DNA from: Citrobacter portucalensis
GTDB lineage: Bacteria > Pseudomonadota > Gammaproteobacteria > Enterobacterales > Enterobacteriaceae
Assembly: GCF_002042885.1 (NCBI RefSeq)
Contig: NZ_MVFY01000002.1
Coordinates: forward strand, 62,001 to 126,000
DNA: 64,000 nucleotides
Direction of reading: 5' to 3'
Part shown: positions 28,132 through 37,166 of the stretch, piece by piece
Position numbering within the stretch: position 1 is the first letter of the stretch
How the letters are laid out: each line of letters opens with the position of its first letter
Made by a program: the position numbers and the translations under genes
Notes under the pieces: model-generated
The model's input: the letters and a program-made list of their open reading frames with translations, nothing else
What the model was told of the DNA's origin: nothing
Databases searched by the model: none

Positions 28132-29178
28132 ATGGAGTTTTTCAAGAAAACGGCACTTGCCGCACTGGTTATGGGTTTCAGCGGCGCGGCGCTTGCACTG
28201 CCAAACATCACCATTTTAGCGACCGGTGGGACGATTGCCGGCGGCGGTGATTCCGCGACAAAATCTAACTACACGGCAGGCAAGGTTGGCGTAGAAAATC
28301 TGGTTGAGGCCGTACCTCAATTGAAAGATATCGCTGTCGTTAAAGGCGAGCAGGTGGTGAATATCGGCTCCCAGGATATGAATGACGAAGTCTGGTTAAC
28401 GCTGGCGAAAAAGATTAATACCGAGTGTGATAAAACCGACGGCTTCGTGGTAACACATGGTACGGATACCATGGAAGAAACCGCCTATTTCCTCGACCTG
28501 ACCGTCAAGTGCAACAAGCCGGTGGTGCTGGTCGGTGCAATGCGTCCGTCTACGGGGATGAGCGCTGATGGCCCGTTCAACTTGTATAACGCGGTAGTAA
28601 CTGCCGCAGACAAAGCCTCTGCCAACCGCGGAGTGCTGGTGGTGATGAACGACACCGTTATGGATGGTCGTGACGTGACTAAAACCAACACTACCGACGT
28701 CGCTACCTTCAAATCCGTTAACTACGGCCCGCTGGGTTACATCCATAACGGTAAAATCGACTACCAGCGTACGCCTGCGCGTAAGCACACCACGTCTACT
28801 CCGTTCGATGTGTCTAAGCTGACCGAGCTGCCGAAAGTTGGGATTGTTTATAACTACGCTAATGCCTCCGATCTGCCGGCAAAAGCGCTGGTGGATGCGG
28901 GTTACGCCGGGATCGTCAGTGCGGGTGTAGGTAACGGTAACCTGTATAAAACCATTTTCGATACGCTGGCAACCGCCGCGCATAAGGGTACCGTTGTAGT
29001 GCGTTCATCCCGTGTACCAACGGGCGCCACTACACAGGATGCAGAAGTTGATGATGCAAAATACGGATTTGTGGCTTCAGGTTCCCTGAACCCGCAAAAA
29101 GCACGTGTTCTGCTGCAGCTTGCGCTGACTCAAACCAAGGATCCTAAGCAGATCCAGGAAATGTTTAATCAGTATTAA
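28132..29178 (+). CDS. ansB: Periplasmic L-asparaginase II
   Basis: Hydrolyses L-asparagine to aspartate and ammonia in the periplasm. The 348-residue precursor has a signal peptide (MEFFKKTALAALVMGFSGAALA, mature LPNITILATGGTIAG). The two threonine catalytic motifs are present: ATGGTIAGGGDS near the N-terminus and HGTDTMEETAYFLDLT at about 109-124. The acidic pair and the SADGPFNLYNA motif are also visible. In E. coli expression needs CRP and FNR. The upstream region (27,993-28,131) has a possible -10 CATAAT near 28,097, but I could not fix the operator sites. Confidence 0.97.
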   Translation: MEFFKKTALAALVMGFSGAALALPNITILATGGTIAGGGDSATKSNYTAGKVGVENLVEAVPQLKDIAVVKGEQVVNIGSQDMNDEVWLTLAKKINTECDKTDGFVVTHGTDTMEETAYFLDLTVKCNKPVVLVGAMRPSTGMSADGPFNLYNAVVTAADKASANRGVLVVMNDTVMDGRDVTKTNTTDVATFKSVNYGPLGYIHNGKIDYQRTPARKHTTSTPFDVSKLTELPKVGIVYNYANASDLPAKALVDAGYAGIVSAGVGNGNLYKTIFDTLATAAHKGTVVVRSSRVPTGATTQDAEVDDAKYGFVASGSLNPQKARVLLQLALTQTKDPKQIQEMFNQY

Positions 29179-29212
29179 TCGATGAAGGTGGCTGCGCTTA
29201 CCGCCCTAACCC

Positions 29213-29280
29213 TGTAGGCCGGATAAGACGCAGCCGCCATCCGGCAATTTTCCTGATGGCGCTACGCTTATCAGGCCTAC
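29213..29280. repeat. REP pair (BIME) between ansB and hemW
   Basis: Two REP units in opposite orientation, TGTAGGCCGGATAAGACG..CCATCCGGCA and TGATGGCGCTACGCTTATCAGGCCTAC, lie between the convergent genes ansB and hemW. Confidence 0.88.
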
Positions 29281-29292
29281 GTTCACCAGCCA

Positions 29293-30429
29293 TCACTCCG
29301 CCAGAAACAGCTCCAGCAGCGAATTCAAGAACAGCTTACCGTGTTGGGTAATCTGCCAGTACTCATCGCATTCACTCAGGTAGCCCTGGGAAATAGCCTC
29401 ATCGATCTGTCGACGAATAACGTCTTCGGTAAGACCGGTATATTGCGTAAACTCCGCGCGAGGCGCGGCTTCCAGCAGCCGGAAACGATTCATGAAGAAC
29501 TCGAACGGCTTATCGGCTTCGGCGACATCGCGCTGGCTTTCGAGATAACGCCCTTGCATATACCCACGCGGATGCCGTGTTTTGGTGGTGCGCAGGATTC
29601 GTCCGTCAGGGAATGTGATCTTACCGTGTGCGCCGCAGCCAATGCCAAGATAGTCGCCAAAACGCCAGTAGTTAAGGTTGTGCTGACACTGATAACCCGG
29701 TCTGGCGTAGGCTGAGGTTTCGTACTGCTGATATCCCGCGGCGGTCAGTAGCTGGTGGCCTTGCTCAAAAATATCCCACAGCGCGTCATCGTCCGGTAAA
29801 ACCGGCGGTCGGGAACCGAACAGCGTGTTGGGTTCGATGGTCAACTGATACCAGGAAAGATGCGGTGGGTTGAGCTCGATGGCCTGCTGTAAATCACCCA
29901 GCGCCTCTTCCAGCGTCTGATCCGGCAAACCATGCATCAGGTCGAGGTTAAAGCTGCGTAGCCCCAGACCGCTCGCCAGGTGTGCTGCTCGTTTGGCTTC
30001 TTCCGGCCCGTGAATACGTCCCAGACGTTCGAGTTTGGCGGAGCTAAAGCTCTGTACGCCAATCGAGATACGGTTGACGCCAGCGCGTTGATAATCCACA
30101 AAGCGATCGGCTTCCACCGTCCCGGGATTCGCCTCCATCGTGATTTCTGCATCTTCGGCCAGATTCAGCCGTGCTCGCACGCCGTCGAGCAGCGTTTGCA
30201 TCGCCGGGCCAGAAAGCAGGCTCGGCGTGCCACCACCGATAAAAATCGTCTTTACTTCACGTCCCTGGGCGTGGGCCACCTCAGTATCCAGATCGCTCAG
30301 CAGATGCTGCACATAGTCGTCATGAGGGACTTCGCCCTTTAGCGCATGCGAGTTGAAGTCGCAGTACGGGCATTTCTGCACGCACCACGGGATGTGAATA
30401 TAAAGACTTAGCGGTGGAAGCTTAACCAT
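29293..30429 (-). CDS. hemW: Heme chaperone HemW (radical SAM, HemN-like)
   Basis: A radical-SAM protein related to coproporphyrinogen dehydrogenase that acts as a heme-binding chaperone. The start at 30429 ([16 protein letters not shown]) gives 378 residues as in E. coli and overlaps the end of rdgB by 8 bp. The Fe-S motif is [14 protein letters not shown] (CxxxCxxC) at about 16-23, followed by [10 protein letters not shown] and [13 protein letters not shown]. The HemN C-terminal domain covers the last quarter. It is the last gene of the yggS-yggT-yggU-rdgB-hemW operon. Confidence 0.96.
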   Translation of the reverse strand: MVKLPPLSLYIHIPWCVQKCPYCDFNSHALKGEVPHDDYVQHLLSDLDTEVAHAQGREVKTIFIGGGTPSLLSGPAMQTLLDGVRARLNLAEDAEITMEANPGTVEADRFVDYQRAGVNRISIGVQSFSSAKLERLGRIHGPEEAKRAAHLASGLGLRSFNLDLMHGLPDQTLEEALGDLQQAIELNPPHLSWYQLTIEPNTLFGSRPPVLPDDDALWDIFEQGHQLLTAAGYQQYETSAYARPGYQCQHNLNYWRFGDYLGIGCGAHGKITFPDGRILRTTKTRHPRGYMQGRYLESQRDVAEADKPFEFFMNRFRLLEAAPRAEFTQYTGLTEDVIRRQIDEAISQGYLSECDEYWQITQHGKLFLNSLLELFLAE

Positions 30430-31015
30430 TACGCAGGGCATCCAGCAACAGCTTCAGTGCCTGTCCGCGGTGAGAAATCGCACTCTTTTCTTCACGGGTC
30501 AGCTCAGCCGCGGTTTTCCCTTCAGACGGCACAAAGAAGATCGGGTCGTAGCCAAAACCACCGTTTCCGGCAGGTTCACGGGTAATCACGCCCGGCCAGC
30601 TTCCGTGGCACACAACAGGCGTTGGATCGTCTGCATGGCGCATATACACCAGCACGCAGTGGAACTGCGCCTGGCGCTTGTCATCAGGAATATCCTGCAG
30701 GGTGTGAAGCAGTTTTTCCAGGTTCTGCTGATCGGTCGCATCTTCGCCGGAATAGCGGGCTGAATAGATACCCGGCGCGCCGCCAAGGGCATTTACTGCC
30801 AGACCTGAGTCATCAGCAATGGCCGGTAAGCCGGTAATTTGCGCGGCATGACGCGCCTTCAGAATGGCATTCTCAATAAACGTCAGCCCGGTCTCGTCTG
30901 CAGAATCAACACCCAGTTCCGTTTGGGCAACAACATCAAGACCGAAATCACTCAGAAGAGAGGCGAGTTCACGCACTTTACCGGCATTGCCGGTCGCGAG
31001 GACAACTTTTTGCAT
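30422..31015 (-). CDS. rdgB: dITP/XTP pyrophosphatase RdgB
   Basis: Removes non-canonical purine triphosphates (dITP, XTP) from the nucleotide pool. The 197-residue length is that of E. coli. Family motifs are [16 protein letters not shown] at the N-terminus, the metal-binding ADDSGLAV near 67-74, [12 protein letters not shown], and [10 protein letters not shown] near 154-163. It lies 7 bp after yggU and overlaps hemW. Confidence 0.97.
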   Translation of the reverse strand: MQKVVLATGNAGKVRELASLLSDFGLDVVAQTELGVDSADETGLTFIENAILKARHAAQITGLPAIADDSGLAVNALGGAPGIYSARYSGEDATDQQNLEKLLHTLQDIPDDKRQAQFHCVLVYMRHADDPTPVVCHGSWPGVITREPAGNGGFGYDPIFFVPSEGKTAAELTREEKSAISHRGQALKLLLDALRNG

Positions 31016-31022
31016 GGGATAC

Positions 31023-31313
31023 CTAATCAGTTAACGCCGCAATTTCGGGCGGGATCTGTTGCGGATGAATGATTTTAACCTGTTTGTGACGACCAAGCTC
31101 GCCCTTCTCAATGACGACCTGGCTTTTTGCCACACGGAACTGTTTGCCGAGAAACTTCACCAGATGGCTATTGGCCTGGCCATCTACTGGTGGGGCGGTA
31201 ATGGCGACTTTAACTTCGTCGCCATGTAAACCCACAATACTGTCACGGCTGGCTTTAGGCTGAATGTAGAGCCGTAAAACCAGACCGTCGTCGCAGGGTG
31301 TAACGGCACTCAT
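31023..31313 (-). CDS. yggU: YggU, DUF167 family protein
   Basis: A 96-residue DUF167 protein ([37 protein letters not shown]), function unknown. The start at 31313 overlaps the yggT stop (ATGA), so translation is coupled to yggT; an alternative ATG four codons upstream is possible. It lies in the conserved yggS-yggT-yggU-rdgB-hemW cluster. Confidence 0.93.
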   Translation of the reverse strand: MSAVTPCDDGLVLRLYIQPKASRDSIVGLHGDEVKVAITAPPVDGQANSHLVKFLGKQFRVAKSQVVIEKGELGRHKQVKIIHPQQIPPEIAALTD

Positions 31314-31876
31314 AGCGCCATCCACAGCCCCGGCAGCAGCATGTTGCCTGTCGCCTGCAACACTTCCGCGATGCCCATGTTAATAACGTAGAGCAGCAGA
31401 ACCAGAATCATTGGGGAGAAATCGATCCCGCCCATGCCTGGAAGTATGCGACGGATAGGACGCAGCAGCGGATCTGCCAGTTGAATCAGCACGTACTCTA
31501 CAGGACTGCGGCCCTGGCTGACCCAGCTCATAATCGCCATCACAAGCAGCACCCAGAAAATCAACAGCCCGATAGTCTTCAGGACAATCAGTACGGCGGC
31601 GATCCAGATGATCGGCTGGAACGTGACCACCTTAAACAGCACGATTGCTTTGATAAAGCTGAGAACGAGCGCAACTAATGCCGAGGCGCTGTCGATCGGC
31701 CCCATCGGGGGAATAATGCGGCGTAACGGCCCAATGATGGGCTGAGTGATTTTCACTATAAACTGCGAGAACGGGTTGTAAAAATCGCAGCGAGACCATT
31801 GCATCCACACGCGCAGCAGCAGCGCCATGGTATACAGCTCAATTACCGTTGAGAGCAGGAAGGTCAACGTATTCAT
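31310..31876 (-). CDS. yggT: YggT family inner-membrane protein
   Basis: A 188-residue protein with two YggT repeats. Each has a membrane helix pair and a PLRRI/PIRRI turn ([20 protein letters not shown] and [21 protein letters not shown]). The family is implicated in osmotic stress or membrane protein organisation; the role in enterobacteria is not fixed. It follows yggS at 18 bp and overlaps yggU. Confidence 0.93.
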   Translation of the reverse strand: MNTLTFLLSTVIELYTMALLLRVWMQWSRCDFYNPFSQFIVKITQPIIGPLRRIIPPMGPIDSASALVALVLSFIKAIVLFKVVTFQPIIWIAAVLIVLKTIGLLIFWVLLVMAIMSWVSQGRSPVEYVLIQLADPLLRPIRRILPGMGGIDFSPMILVLLLYVINMGIAEVLQATGNMLLPGLWMAL

Positions 31877-31894
31877 GGTGTTCCTTAGTTTTCC

Positions 31895-32599
31895 TTATTT
31901 TTTAGTGTAATCACGAGCACCAAAAATGGCAGTGCCAATGCGCACCATCGTGCTACCCGCCGCGATGGCGGCATCCATATCATCAGACATTCCCAGTGAG
32001 AGAGTGTCGATGCCTGGGTAGCGTGTTTTCAACCCGGCAAATGCTACCGCCATTTGCTGTGCAACTTCAAACTGCCTTACATAATCTGACTCTGGAGCCG
32101 GAATCGCCATCAGACCACGCAGGGTAATGCGCGGCAGTACAGCGACTTCAGCGGCCAGTGCATCAAGCTCTGCCAGCGGAATTCCTGACTTACTGTTCTC
32201 ATCGCTGATATTAATTTGAATCAGTACATTGAGCGGCGGCAGTTCCGCCGGGCGCTGTTCGCTCAGACGGGCAGCGATACGCAGACGGTCGATCGTATGG
32301 CACCAGTCAAAGTGCTCAGCGACCAGACGACTTTTGTTGGACTGCAGCGGGCCGATAAAGTGCCACTGCAGATCGTTGACGCCTTTTTCCTGGAAGTAGC
32401 GGATTTTATCCACCCCTTCCTGCACATAGTTTTCACCGAAGGCACGCTGCCCGGCGGCAATGGCTTCTTCGATGGCGCTCGCAGGTTTGGTTTTGCTGAC
32501 TGCAAGCAATGTAACTTCTTCTGAAGACCGCCCGCAACGCGTCGCGGCGGCTGAGATTTTGTCCCGGACATGTGCCAGGTTATGCGCGATATCGTTCAT
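31895..32599 (-). CDS. yggS: PLP homeostasis protein YggS (intact copy)
   Basis: A PLP-binding TIM-barrel protein (PLPBP/YBL036C family) that helps vitamin B6 and amino acid homeostasis; no enzyme activity is known. The 234 residues are complete, with the PLP lysine at position 36 (LLAVSKTKP). Motifs FGENYVQE, WHFIGPLQSNK and LSLGMSDDMDAAI are present. Its first 46 or so codons and its upstream region are part of the segment repeated at 33,911-34,193. The start codon is only 17 bp from the divergent yggR start, so both genes share a tiny promoter region. Confidence 0.97.
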   Translation of the reverse strand: MNDIAHNLAHVRDKISAAATRCGRSSEEVTLLAVSKTKPASAIEEAIAAGQRAFGENYVQEGVDKIRYFQEKGVNDLQWHFIGPLQSNKSRLVAEHFDWCHTIDRLRIAARLSEQRPAELPPLNVLIQINISDENSKSGIPLAELDALAAEVAVLPRITLRGLMAIPAPESDYVRQFEVAQQMAVAFAGLKTRYPGIDTLSLGMSDDMDAAIAAGSTMVRIGTAIFGARDYTKK

Positions 32600-32743
32600 T
32601 TTCCGAGGATGTTCATATGAATATGGAAGAAATAGTGGCCCTTAGTGTAAAGCATAACGTGTCGGATCTACACCTGTGCAATGCATGGCCTGCGCGCTGG
32701 CGCATACGTGGAAAAGTCGAAATCGCACCATTTACTACGCCTG
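32461..32743. repeat. Left copy of direct repeat: yggS and yggR start region
   Basis: 283 bp covering the first about 139 bp of yggS, the 17-bp gap and the first about 127 bp of yggR. It is repeated at 33,911-34,193, offset by exactly 1,450 bp, with three mismatches seen (G/A in TTTTGCTGAC, T/C in AAGCAAT, A/C in GCACCA). Similarity upstream of 32,461 fades (CCGGCGGCAA versus CCTGCGGTAA). Confidence 0.95.
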
Positions 32744-32805
32744 GTGGGACTGTGGATGTGCTGAGTACAAAATGTGAGTCTGTAGGAAGATGTAAACAGA
32801 TTTAA
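32617..32805 (+). pseudogene. Truncated yggR' (first 42 codons)
   Basis: The left copy of yggR matches the intact gene for its first 42 codons ([20 protein letters not shown] and on to FTTP). It then runs into foreign sequence and stops after 62 codons. The ATPase core, including the Walker A loop, is absent. Promoter and ribosome site (GAGGA) are intact, so a useless short peptide could be made. Confidence 0.9.
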
Positions 32806-33094
32806 CAAATAGAATTTTTAATTCGTTTTTATTTAGCTCAAGTTCGCTTTAATTTAAAGGTTTAAAGTAATAAAAACAGGTGTAAAATTATATCTCTAAT
32901 AAAATTAAGCTATTGCTTGATTGGTGGGGGGAATATTGTTGCTTATTTTATAACTAAACGATAATACACATTGCAAATATAAGTTTGGGACATGGTGATG
33001 ATGTCAATAAATGGAGTTGGAAGCATTTAATGTTCATGCTAATGGTTCGCTTTGTGATATTTAATATTCTTCATTTATAAATGAGGTGTTGTAA
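32806..33094. other. AT-rich untranslated leader of the inserted gene pair
   Basis: Very AT-rich (many AAAT/TTTA runs), in contrast to the flanking genes. It probably holds the promoter of the inserted pair; many -10-like sequences occur, so none can be singled out. A good ribosome site, GAGGTG, lies 7 bp before the start at 33,095. No transposon ends, integrase or tRNA were found. Confidence 0.5.
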
Positions 33095-33454
33095 ATGTGG
33101 AATAAAGAAGCCGCTATAAATTTTGTTAGACATAATGCTCATCCACACGCTACGGGTTATTGTGCCAGGGCAGTAACAGCAGCTATCGAACATGGCGGCG
33201 TATCATTACATCATGATAATGCTAAAAATATGGGTAAATATTTAGTATTAGCTGGTTTTCGTGAAGTATATGGGAATCCTATAAAAGGTGATGTTGCTAT
33301 AATCCAACCATATACTGGAGGAAATACAGCAGGTCATATGGCGATTTTTGATGGGCATTACTGGTGGTCAGATTTCAAGCAGGAACATGGCGTGTACCCC
33401 GGACCTGGTTATCGTAAAAGTCAGCCTTCGTATAAATTATATAGGCACAACTGA
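33095..33454 (+). CDS. Putative NlpC/P60- or CHAP-like peptidoglycan hydrolase; candidate T6SS effector
   Basis: A 119-residue protein without a signal peptide. A cysteine at position 23 in TGYCARAV starts a helix, and a histidine at 81 lies in GNTAGHMAIFDG, with GDVAIIQP just before. This Cys-helix...GDV...GH-hydrophobic layout is that of papain-like NlpC/P60 or CHAP amidases. Asp86 or Asp93 (WWSDFKQ) may complete the site. Small signal-less enzymes of this kind paired with a periplasmic partner are typical T6SS amidase (Tae-like) effectors, though its exact family was not identified. Its codons are strikingly AT-rich. The stop overlaps the next start (TGATG). It is not next to vgrG or hcp, so it would be an orphan effector. 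Confidence 0.65.
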   Translation: MWNKEAAINFVRHNAHPHATGYCARAVTAAIEHGGVSLHHDNAKNMGKYLVLAGFREVYGNPIKGDVAIIQPYTGGNTAGHMAIFDGHYWWSDFKQEHGVYPGPGYRKSQPSYKLYRHN

Positions 33455-33873
33455 TGAAGCGATTAATATTATTTACTTTTCTATTCTCATCATTTGCTAT
33501 GGCAGAAATAGTTCCTGCTGATATGCAAGCATTAAAATTCAATGCCTGGTATATAAAGCAGATTACTCATAATATCATCCCAGTTGCAGATAACCCGACG
33601 GCATTAGAGCCTTTTGTTAGTATTGATACATTGAATGAATTAAAACAAGCTTATATGAACAATGAGCTTGAAGAGGATTATTTTCTAAAGGTTCAGGATT
33701 TTGCAAATGAAGACTGGAGTAAGCATATTAGTATTGATCTAACTATAACTGATCCTATTTGTACCAATGTCTATTTGACATTTGGAACAGGTGAGTCATC
33801 TCAAAAAGTCATTGACTGCATGGTAGAAGAAAATGGTGTATGGAAAATCAAGAGCGTGGCTACTCGCCATTAG
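33454..33873 (+). CDS. Exported small protein, candidate immunity protein of the preceding hydrolase
   Basis: A 139-residue protein with a clear signal peptide (MKRLILFTFLFSSFAMA, cleavage before EIV), so periplasmic. The mature domain ends VEENGVWKIKSVATRH, reminiscent of DUF3828-type small exported proteins, and two cysteines (DPICTN and VIDCMV) could form a disulfide. It overlaps the hydrolase stop codon, so both are made in step. Periplasmic location fits protection against a cell-wall enzyme delivered into the periplasm (inference). It has the same low GC as its partner. Confidence 0.6.
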   Translation: MKRLILFTFLFSSFAMAEIVPADMQALKFNAWYIKQITHNIIPVADNPTALEPFVSIDTLNELKQAYMNNELEEDYFLKVQDFANEDWSKHISIDLTITDPICTNVYLTFGTGESSQKVIDCMVEENGVWKIKSVATRH

Positions 33874-33897
33874 TTATTGTTTTCACCAATTGAAAAT

Positions 33898-34049
33898 AAT
33901 CCTGCGGTAATGGCTTCTTCGATGGCGCTCGCAGGTTTGGTTTTACTGACTGCAAGCAACGTAACTTCTTCTGAAGACCGCCCGCAACGCGTCGCGGCGG
34001 CTGAGATTTTGTCCCGGACATGTGCCAGGTTATGCGCGATATCGTTCAT
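33898..34049 (-). pseudogene. yggS' fragment (5' end only)
   Basis: Reverse-strand remnant of yggS with start at 34049 and about 46-50 codons identical to the N-terminus of the intact protein (MNDIAHNLAHVRDKISAAAT onward, including VSKTKPASAIEEAI). It then enters AT-rich insert sequence. The PLP lysine codon is included, but the barrel is absent, so it is non-functional. Confidence 0.88.
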
Positions 34050-34193
34050 TTTCCGAGGATGTTCATATGAATATGGAAGAAATAGTGGCCCTTAGTGTAA
34101 AGCATAACGTGTCGGATCTACACCTGTGCAATGCATGGCCTGCGCGCTGGCGCATACGTGGAAAAGTCGAAATCGCACCCTTTACTACGCCTG
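33911..34193. repeat. Right copy of direct repeat: yggS and yggR start region
   Basis: Second copy of the segment at 32,461-32,743. On its left, recognisable yggS sequence stops within about 15 bp; on its right it continues into complete yggR. Thus the right copy provides the working yggR, and the left copy the working yggS. Confidence 0.95.
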
Positions 34194-35047
34194 ACGTGGA
34201 GAATCTGCTGATGTGCTGGCTCAGTGAGCAACAACAGGTACAGTGGCAGGAACAGGGGCAGATTGATTTTGCTATTGCGCTGGCAGGTTCCCGGCGGCTG
34301 CGCGCCAGTGCTTTTGCTCATCAACAGGGAACCTCGCTGGCGCTAAGATTGCTCCCGCTTGATTGCCCACGTTTAGACGATCTCCAGACCCCTGACGTCA
34401 TACCTGAACTGCTGCGCAGTGAAAATGGGTTAATTCTGGTGACAGGCGCTACCGGTAGCGGTAAATCAACGACTCTTGCGGCGATGGTAGAGTACCTGAA
34501 TCAGCATGTTGCGGGGCATATTCTGACGCTGGAAGACCCGATTGAATATCGCTACACCAGCCAGCGTTGTCTTATTCACCAACGGGAGGTGGGCGTACAC
34601 TGCGCTTCTTTCGCCGCCGGTTTGCGCGGCGCGCTGCGCGAAGATCCCGACGTCATTTTGCTGGGCGAACTGCGCGACGCGGAAACCATTCGTCTGGCAT
34701 TAACGGCAGCGGAAACCGGGCATCTGGTGCTGGCAACGTTACATACGCGAGGGGCGGCACAGGCCATCGCGCGGCTGGTGGACACCTTTTCGGCAACAGA
34801 GAAGGATCCGGTGCGTAACCAGTTAGCAGACAGCCTGCGGGCGGTACTTTCGCAAAAGCTGGAGGAAGATAAGCTGGGAGGACGCGTGGCGCTATTTGAG
34901 CTGCTCGTCAACACGCCAGCCGTGGGCAATTTGATTCGTGAAGGGAAAACGCATCAGCTACCCGGCGTAATTCAAACCGGGCAGCAGACAGGTATGCAGA
35001 CGTTTACGCAGAGCCAGCAGCAGCGCCAGGCGCAGGGTCGGCTTTAG
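34067..35047 (+). CDS. yggR: PilT-like ATPase YggR (intact copy)
   Basis: A 326-residue ATPase of the secretion/twitching GspE-PilT family, function in enterobacteria unknown. The start at 34067 matches the E. coli protein. Walker A is [11 protein letters not shown] at about 130-140, the Asp box is [11 protein letters not shown], Walker B is [10 protein letters not shown], and the His box is [14 protein letters not shown]. Its upstream region is the duplicated segment, so the gene keeps its own promoter in spite of the insert. The neighbouring ruvX is convergent, with a 4-bp overlap of ends. Confidence 0.95.
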   Translation: MNMEEIVALSVKHNVSDLHLCNAWPARWRIRGKVEIAPFTTPDVENLLMCWLSEQQQVQWQEQGQIDFAIALAGSRRLRASAFAHQQGTSLALRLLPLDCPRLDDLQTPDVIPELLRSENGLILVTGATGSGKSTTLAAMVEYLNQHVAGHILTLEDPIEYRYTSQRCLIHQREVGVHCASFAAGLRGALREDPDVILLGELRDAETIRLALTAAETGHLVLATLHTRGAAQAIARLVDTFSATEKDPVRNQLADSLRAVLSQKLEEDKLGGRVALFELLVNTPAVGNLIREGKTHQLPGVIQTGQQTGMQTFTQSQQQRQAQGRL

Positions 35048-35460
35048 TAGCCCTGCTCGAAATAGCTTTCGAGAATAATAACGGCAGAAGCGGAGTCCAC
35101 TTTGCCTTTATTCAACGCCCGGTATCCGCCTTGTTCGAACAGGCCGGAGCGGGCCTCGACGGTGCTCAAGCGTTCATCGTGCAGCGTTACGGTTACGCCA
35201 AAGCGGCCGTGAATACGGTTAGCGAACTTACGCGCGCGCGCGGTAAGGGGCTGTTCTGTGCCATCCATGTTGAGTGGTAGGCCGACAATGATTTCATCCG
35301 GCTGCCATTCTTTCAGCAGGCGTTCAATCAAACTCCAGTCTGGCGTACCGTCCTGCGCCTTAATGGCGGGCAACGGTCTGGCCGTACCGGTAATGCGCTG
35401 ACCAACAGCAACACCAATACTTTTCGTACCAAAATCAAAAGAGAGTAATGTTCCGCTCAT
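35044..35460 (-). CDS. ruvX: RuvX/YqgF, RNase H-fold nuclease of 16S rRNA maturation
   Basis: A 138-residue protein of the YqgF family, a Holliday-junction-resolvase-like fold involved in pre-16S rRNA 5' processing; essential in E. coli. The first acidic site residue is in [15 protein letters not shown], and others are in VVGLP-like [14 protein letters not shown] and in [11 protein letters not shown]. The start overlaps the yqgE stop by 1 bp, so the pair is an operon. Confidence 0.97.
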   Translation of the reverse strand: MSGTLLSFDFGTKSIGVAVGQRITGTARPLPAIKAQDGTPDWSLIERLLKEWQPDEIIVGLPLNMDGTEQPLTARARKFANRIHGRFGVTVTLHDERLSTVEARSGLFEQGGYRALNKGKVDSASAVIILESYFEQGY

Positions 35461-36023
35461 CAGGCATGTCCCGCCACGCCAGGCATGGTCTGAATATCTA
35501 TCCCGATAAGCTTCGCCGCATCGCGCCAGCGGTCGGCAATCGGCGTTTTGAATAAGATGTTGAGGTCTGCGGGCGCCGTGAGCCAGGCGTTATCCAGTAG
35601 CTCTTGTTCCAGTTGACCTTTTTCCCATGATGAATAACCCAGCGCAACCAGCACTTCGGACGGTTGCTCCTGCGTACCCAGGGTTTCTAGTACATCGCGG
35701 GAGGTTGTGATGATGGTGTTATCTGAGATGCGAATACTGGAGGCAAAGCGTGACGGTGGAGTGTGGAGAATAAATCCACGGTCTTCCGCCAGCGGGCCGC
35801 CGAGCATCACTGGTTTATCCAGACGAATGGCCGGATCGCGTTCTTCTGGGGTAATCTTCAGCTTTTCCAGAATCCCTTCAATTTGTAAGTTTTCCAGAGG
35901 CTTATTAACGATAATCCCCATTGCTCCGTTCTCATTATGTTCACAGATGTACACCACGGAACGGCGGAAAATCGGATCCTGGAGAGCAGGCATGGCAATA
36001 AGAAAGTGATGCTGTAAATTCAT
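35460..36023 (-). CDS. yqgE: YqgE, UPF0301 family protein
   Basis: A 187-residue UPF0301/AlgH-like protein of unknown function, found widely next to ruvX. The start at 36023 ([30 protein letters not shown]) matches E. coli; longer upstream readings are not supported. Conserved stretches include [11 protein letters not shown] and [19 protein letters not shown]. Confidence 0.95.
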   Translation of the reverse strand: MNLQHHFLIAMPALQDPIFRRSVVYICEHNENGAMGIIVNKPLENLQIEGILEKLKITPEERDPAIRLDKPVMLGGPLAEDRGFILHTPPSRFASSIRISDNTIITTSRDVLETLGTQEQPSEVLVALGYSSWEKGQLEQELLDNAWLTAPADLNILFKTPIADRWRDAAKLIGIDIQTMPGVAGHA

Positions 36024-36111
36024 TGTCAGAGGTTCTGTTTCCTGGTTCAAAAAAGCAACAGAGCCCAGTATGTGGGCAAAGCTCGAAGATGTCACCCTCT
36101 GAAGATAGCAT

Positions 36112-36196
36112 TGCCGGATGACGGCTTCGCCTAATCCGGTCTGCGGGGTGCAATTTCAGGCCGGATAAGACGCGATGGCGTCGCTATCCGGCAACG
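36112..36196. repeat. REP pair (BIME) between yqgE and gshB
   Basis: Two REP units, TTGCCGGATGACGGCTTCGCCTAATCCGG and CAGGCCGGATAAGACGCGATGGCGTCGCTATCCGGCAA, in opposite orientations. Confidence 0.87.
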
Positions 36197-36199
36197 TAT

Positions 36200-37147
36200 T
36201 TACTTCTGCAAACGCGCCTCAATGGCATCCATCAGCATACCGGTAATCGAAACCGGGAACTCCGCTTCGATTTCACGAATACAGGTTGGGCTGGTAACGT
36301 TAATTTCCGTCAGACGATCGCCAATGATATCCAGACCGACAAAAATCAAACCTTTCGCTTTCAGCGTTGGCCCAATGCGACGTGCAATTTCCCAGTCGCT
36401 GTCGGTCAAAGGACGCGGCTCGCCACGACCGCCAGCGGCCAGGTTGCCACGGGTTTCGCCGCCCTGCGGAATACGCGCCAGGCAATAAGGAACGGGTTCG
36501 CCATCGACCACCAGGACGCGTTTATCGCCATCTTTAATTGCTGGCAGATAGTTCTGCGCCATGCAGTAGCGGGTACCGTGCTCGGTCAGCGTTTCAGCAA
36601 TGACGCCAAGGTTCGGGTCGCCTTCCTTCACACGGAAAATAGATGCGCCGCCCATACCATCCAGCGGTTTGAGAATGATGTCGCTGTGTTTTTGCCAGAA
36701 GGCTTTCAGCTGCGCTTTGTTACGCGTGACCAGCGTTTCCGGCGTCAGGTCGGCAAACCATGCGGTGAACAGCTTTTCGTTGCAGTCGCGCAGGCTCTGC
36801 GGTTTGTTGACGATCAGCGTCCCTTTTTCTTCTGCACGTTCCAGAATATAGGTAGCGTAGATGAACTCGGTATCAAACGGCGGATCCTTACGCATCAGAA
36901 TAACGTCCAGGTCTGCCAGCGGGAGATCCTGCTCGCTCTTGAACTCATACCATTTGTCGTAGTTCTGCTCTACGCTCAGGGTACGCGTATGGGCGCGGGC
37001 TTCACCGTTGATCAGATAAAGATCGGCCATCTCCATATAATGAATTTCGTAACCGCGACGTTGCGCTTCCAGCAGCATAGCGAAGCTGGAATCTTTCTTG
37101 ATGTTGATGCTTGCGATGGGATCCATCACGATGCCGAGCTTGATCAT
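36200..37147 (-). CDS. gshB: Glutathione synthetase
   Basis: Joins gamma-glutamylcysteine and glycine using ATP to form glutathione. The 315 residues match the E. coli length (start MIKLGIVMDPIASINIKKDSSFAMLLEAQRRG). ATP-grasp features are LKPLDGMGGASIFRV, the glycine-rich GGETRGNLAAGGRGEPRPL lid loop near 226-244, and INVTSPTCIREIE at the end. It is in operon order with rsmE, 19 bp downstream of it. Confidence 0.97.
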   Translation of the reverse strand: MIKLGIVMDPIASINIKKDSSFAMLLEAQRRGYEIHYMEMADLYLINGEARAHTRTLSVEQNYDKWYEFKSEQDLPLADLDVILMRKDPPFDTEFIYATYILERAEEKGTLIVNKPQSLRDCNEKLFTAWFADLTPETLVTRNKAQLKAFWQKHSDIILKPLDGMGGASIFRVKEGDPNLGVIAETLTEHGTRYCMAQNYLPAIKDGDKRVLVVDGEPVPYCLARIPQGGETRGNLAAGGRGEPRPLTDSDWEIARRIGPTLKAKGLIFVGLDIIGDRLTEINVTSPTCIREIEAEFPVSITGMLMDAIEARLQK

Positions 37148-37166
37148 TTTCTTCTCCGTTTATGCC

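Noticed and set aside
32572..32805. A separate small gene overlapping yggS
   Set aside because: It is the truncated left copy of yggR read from an upstream ATG; it matches intact yggR for 42 codons and then ends in the insert.
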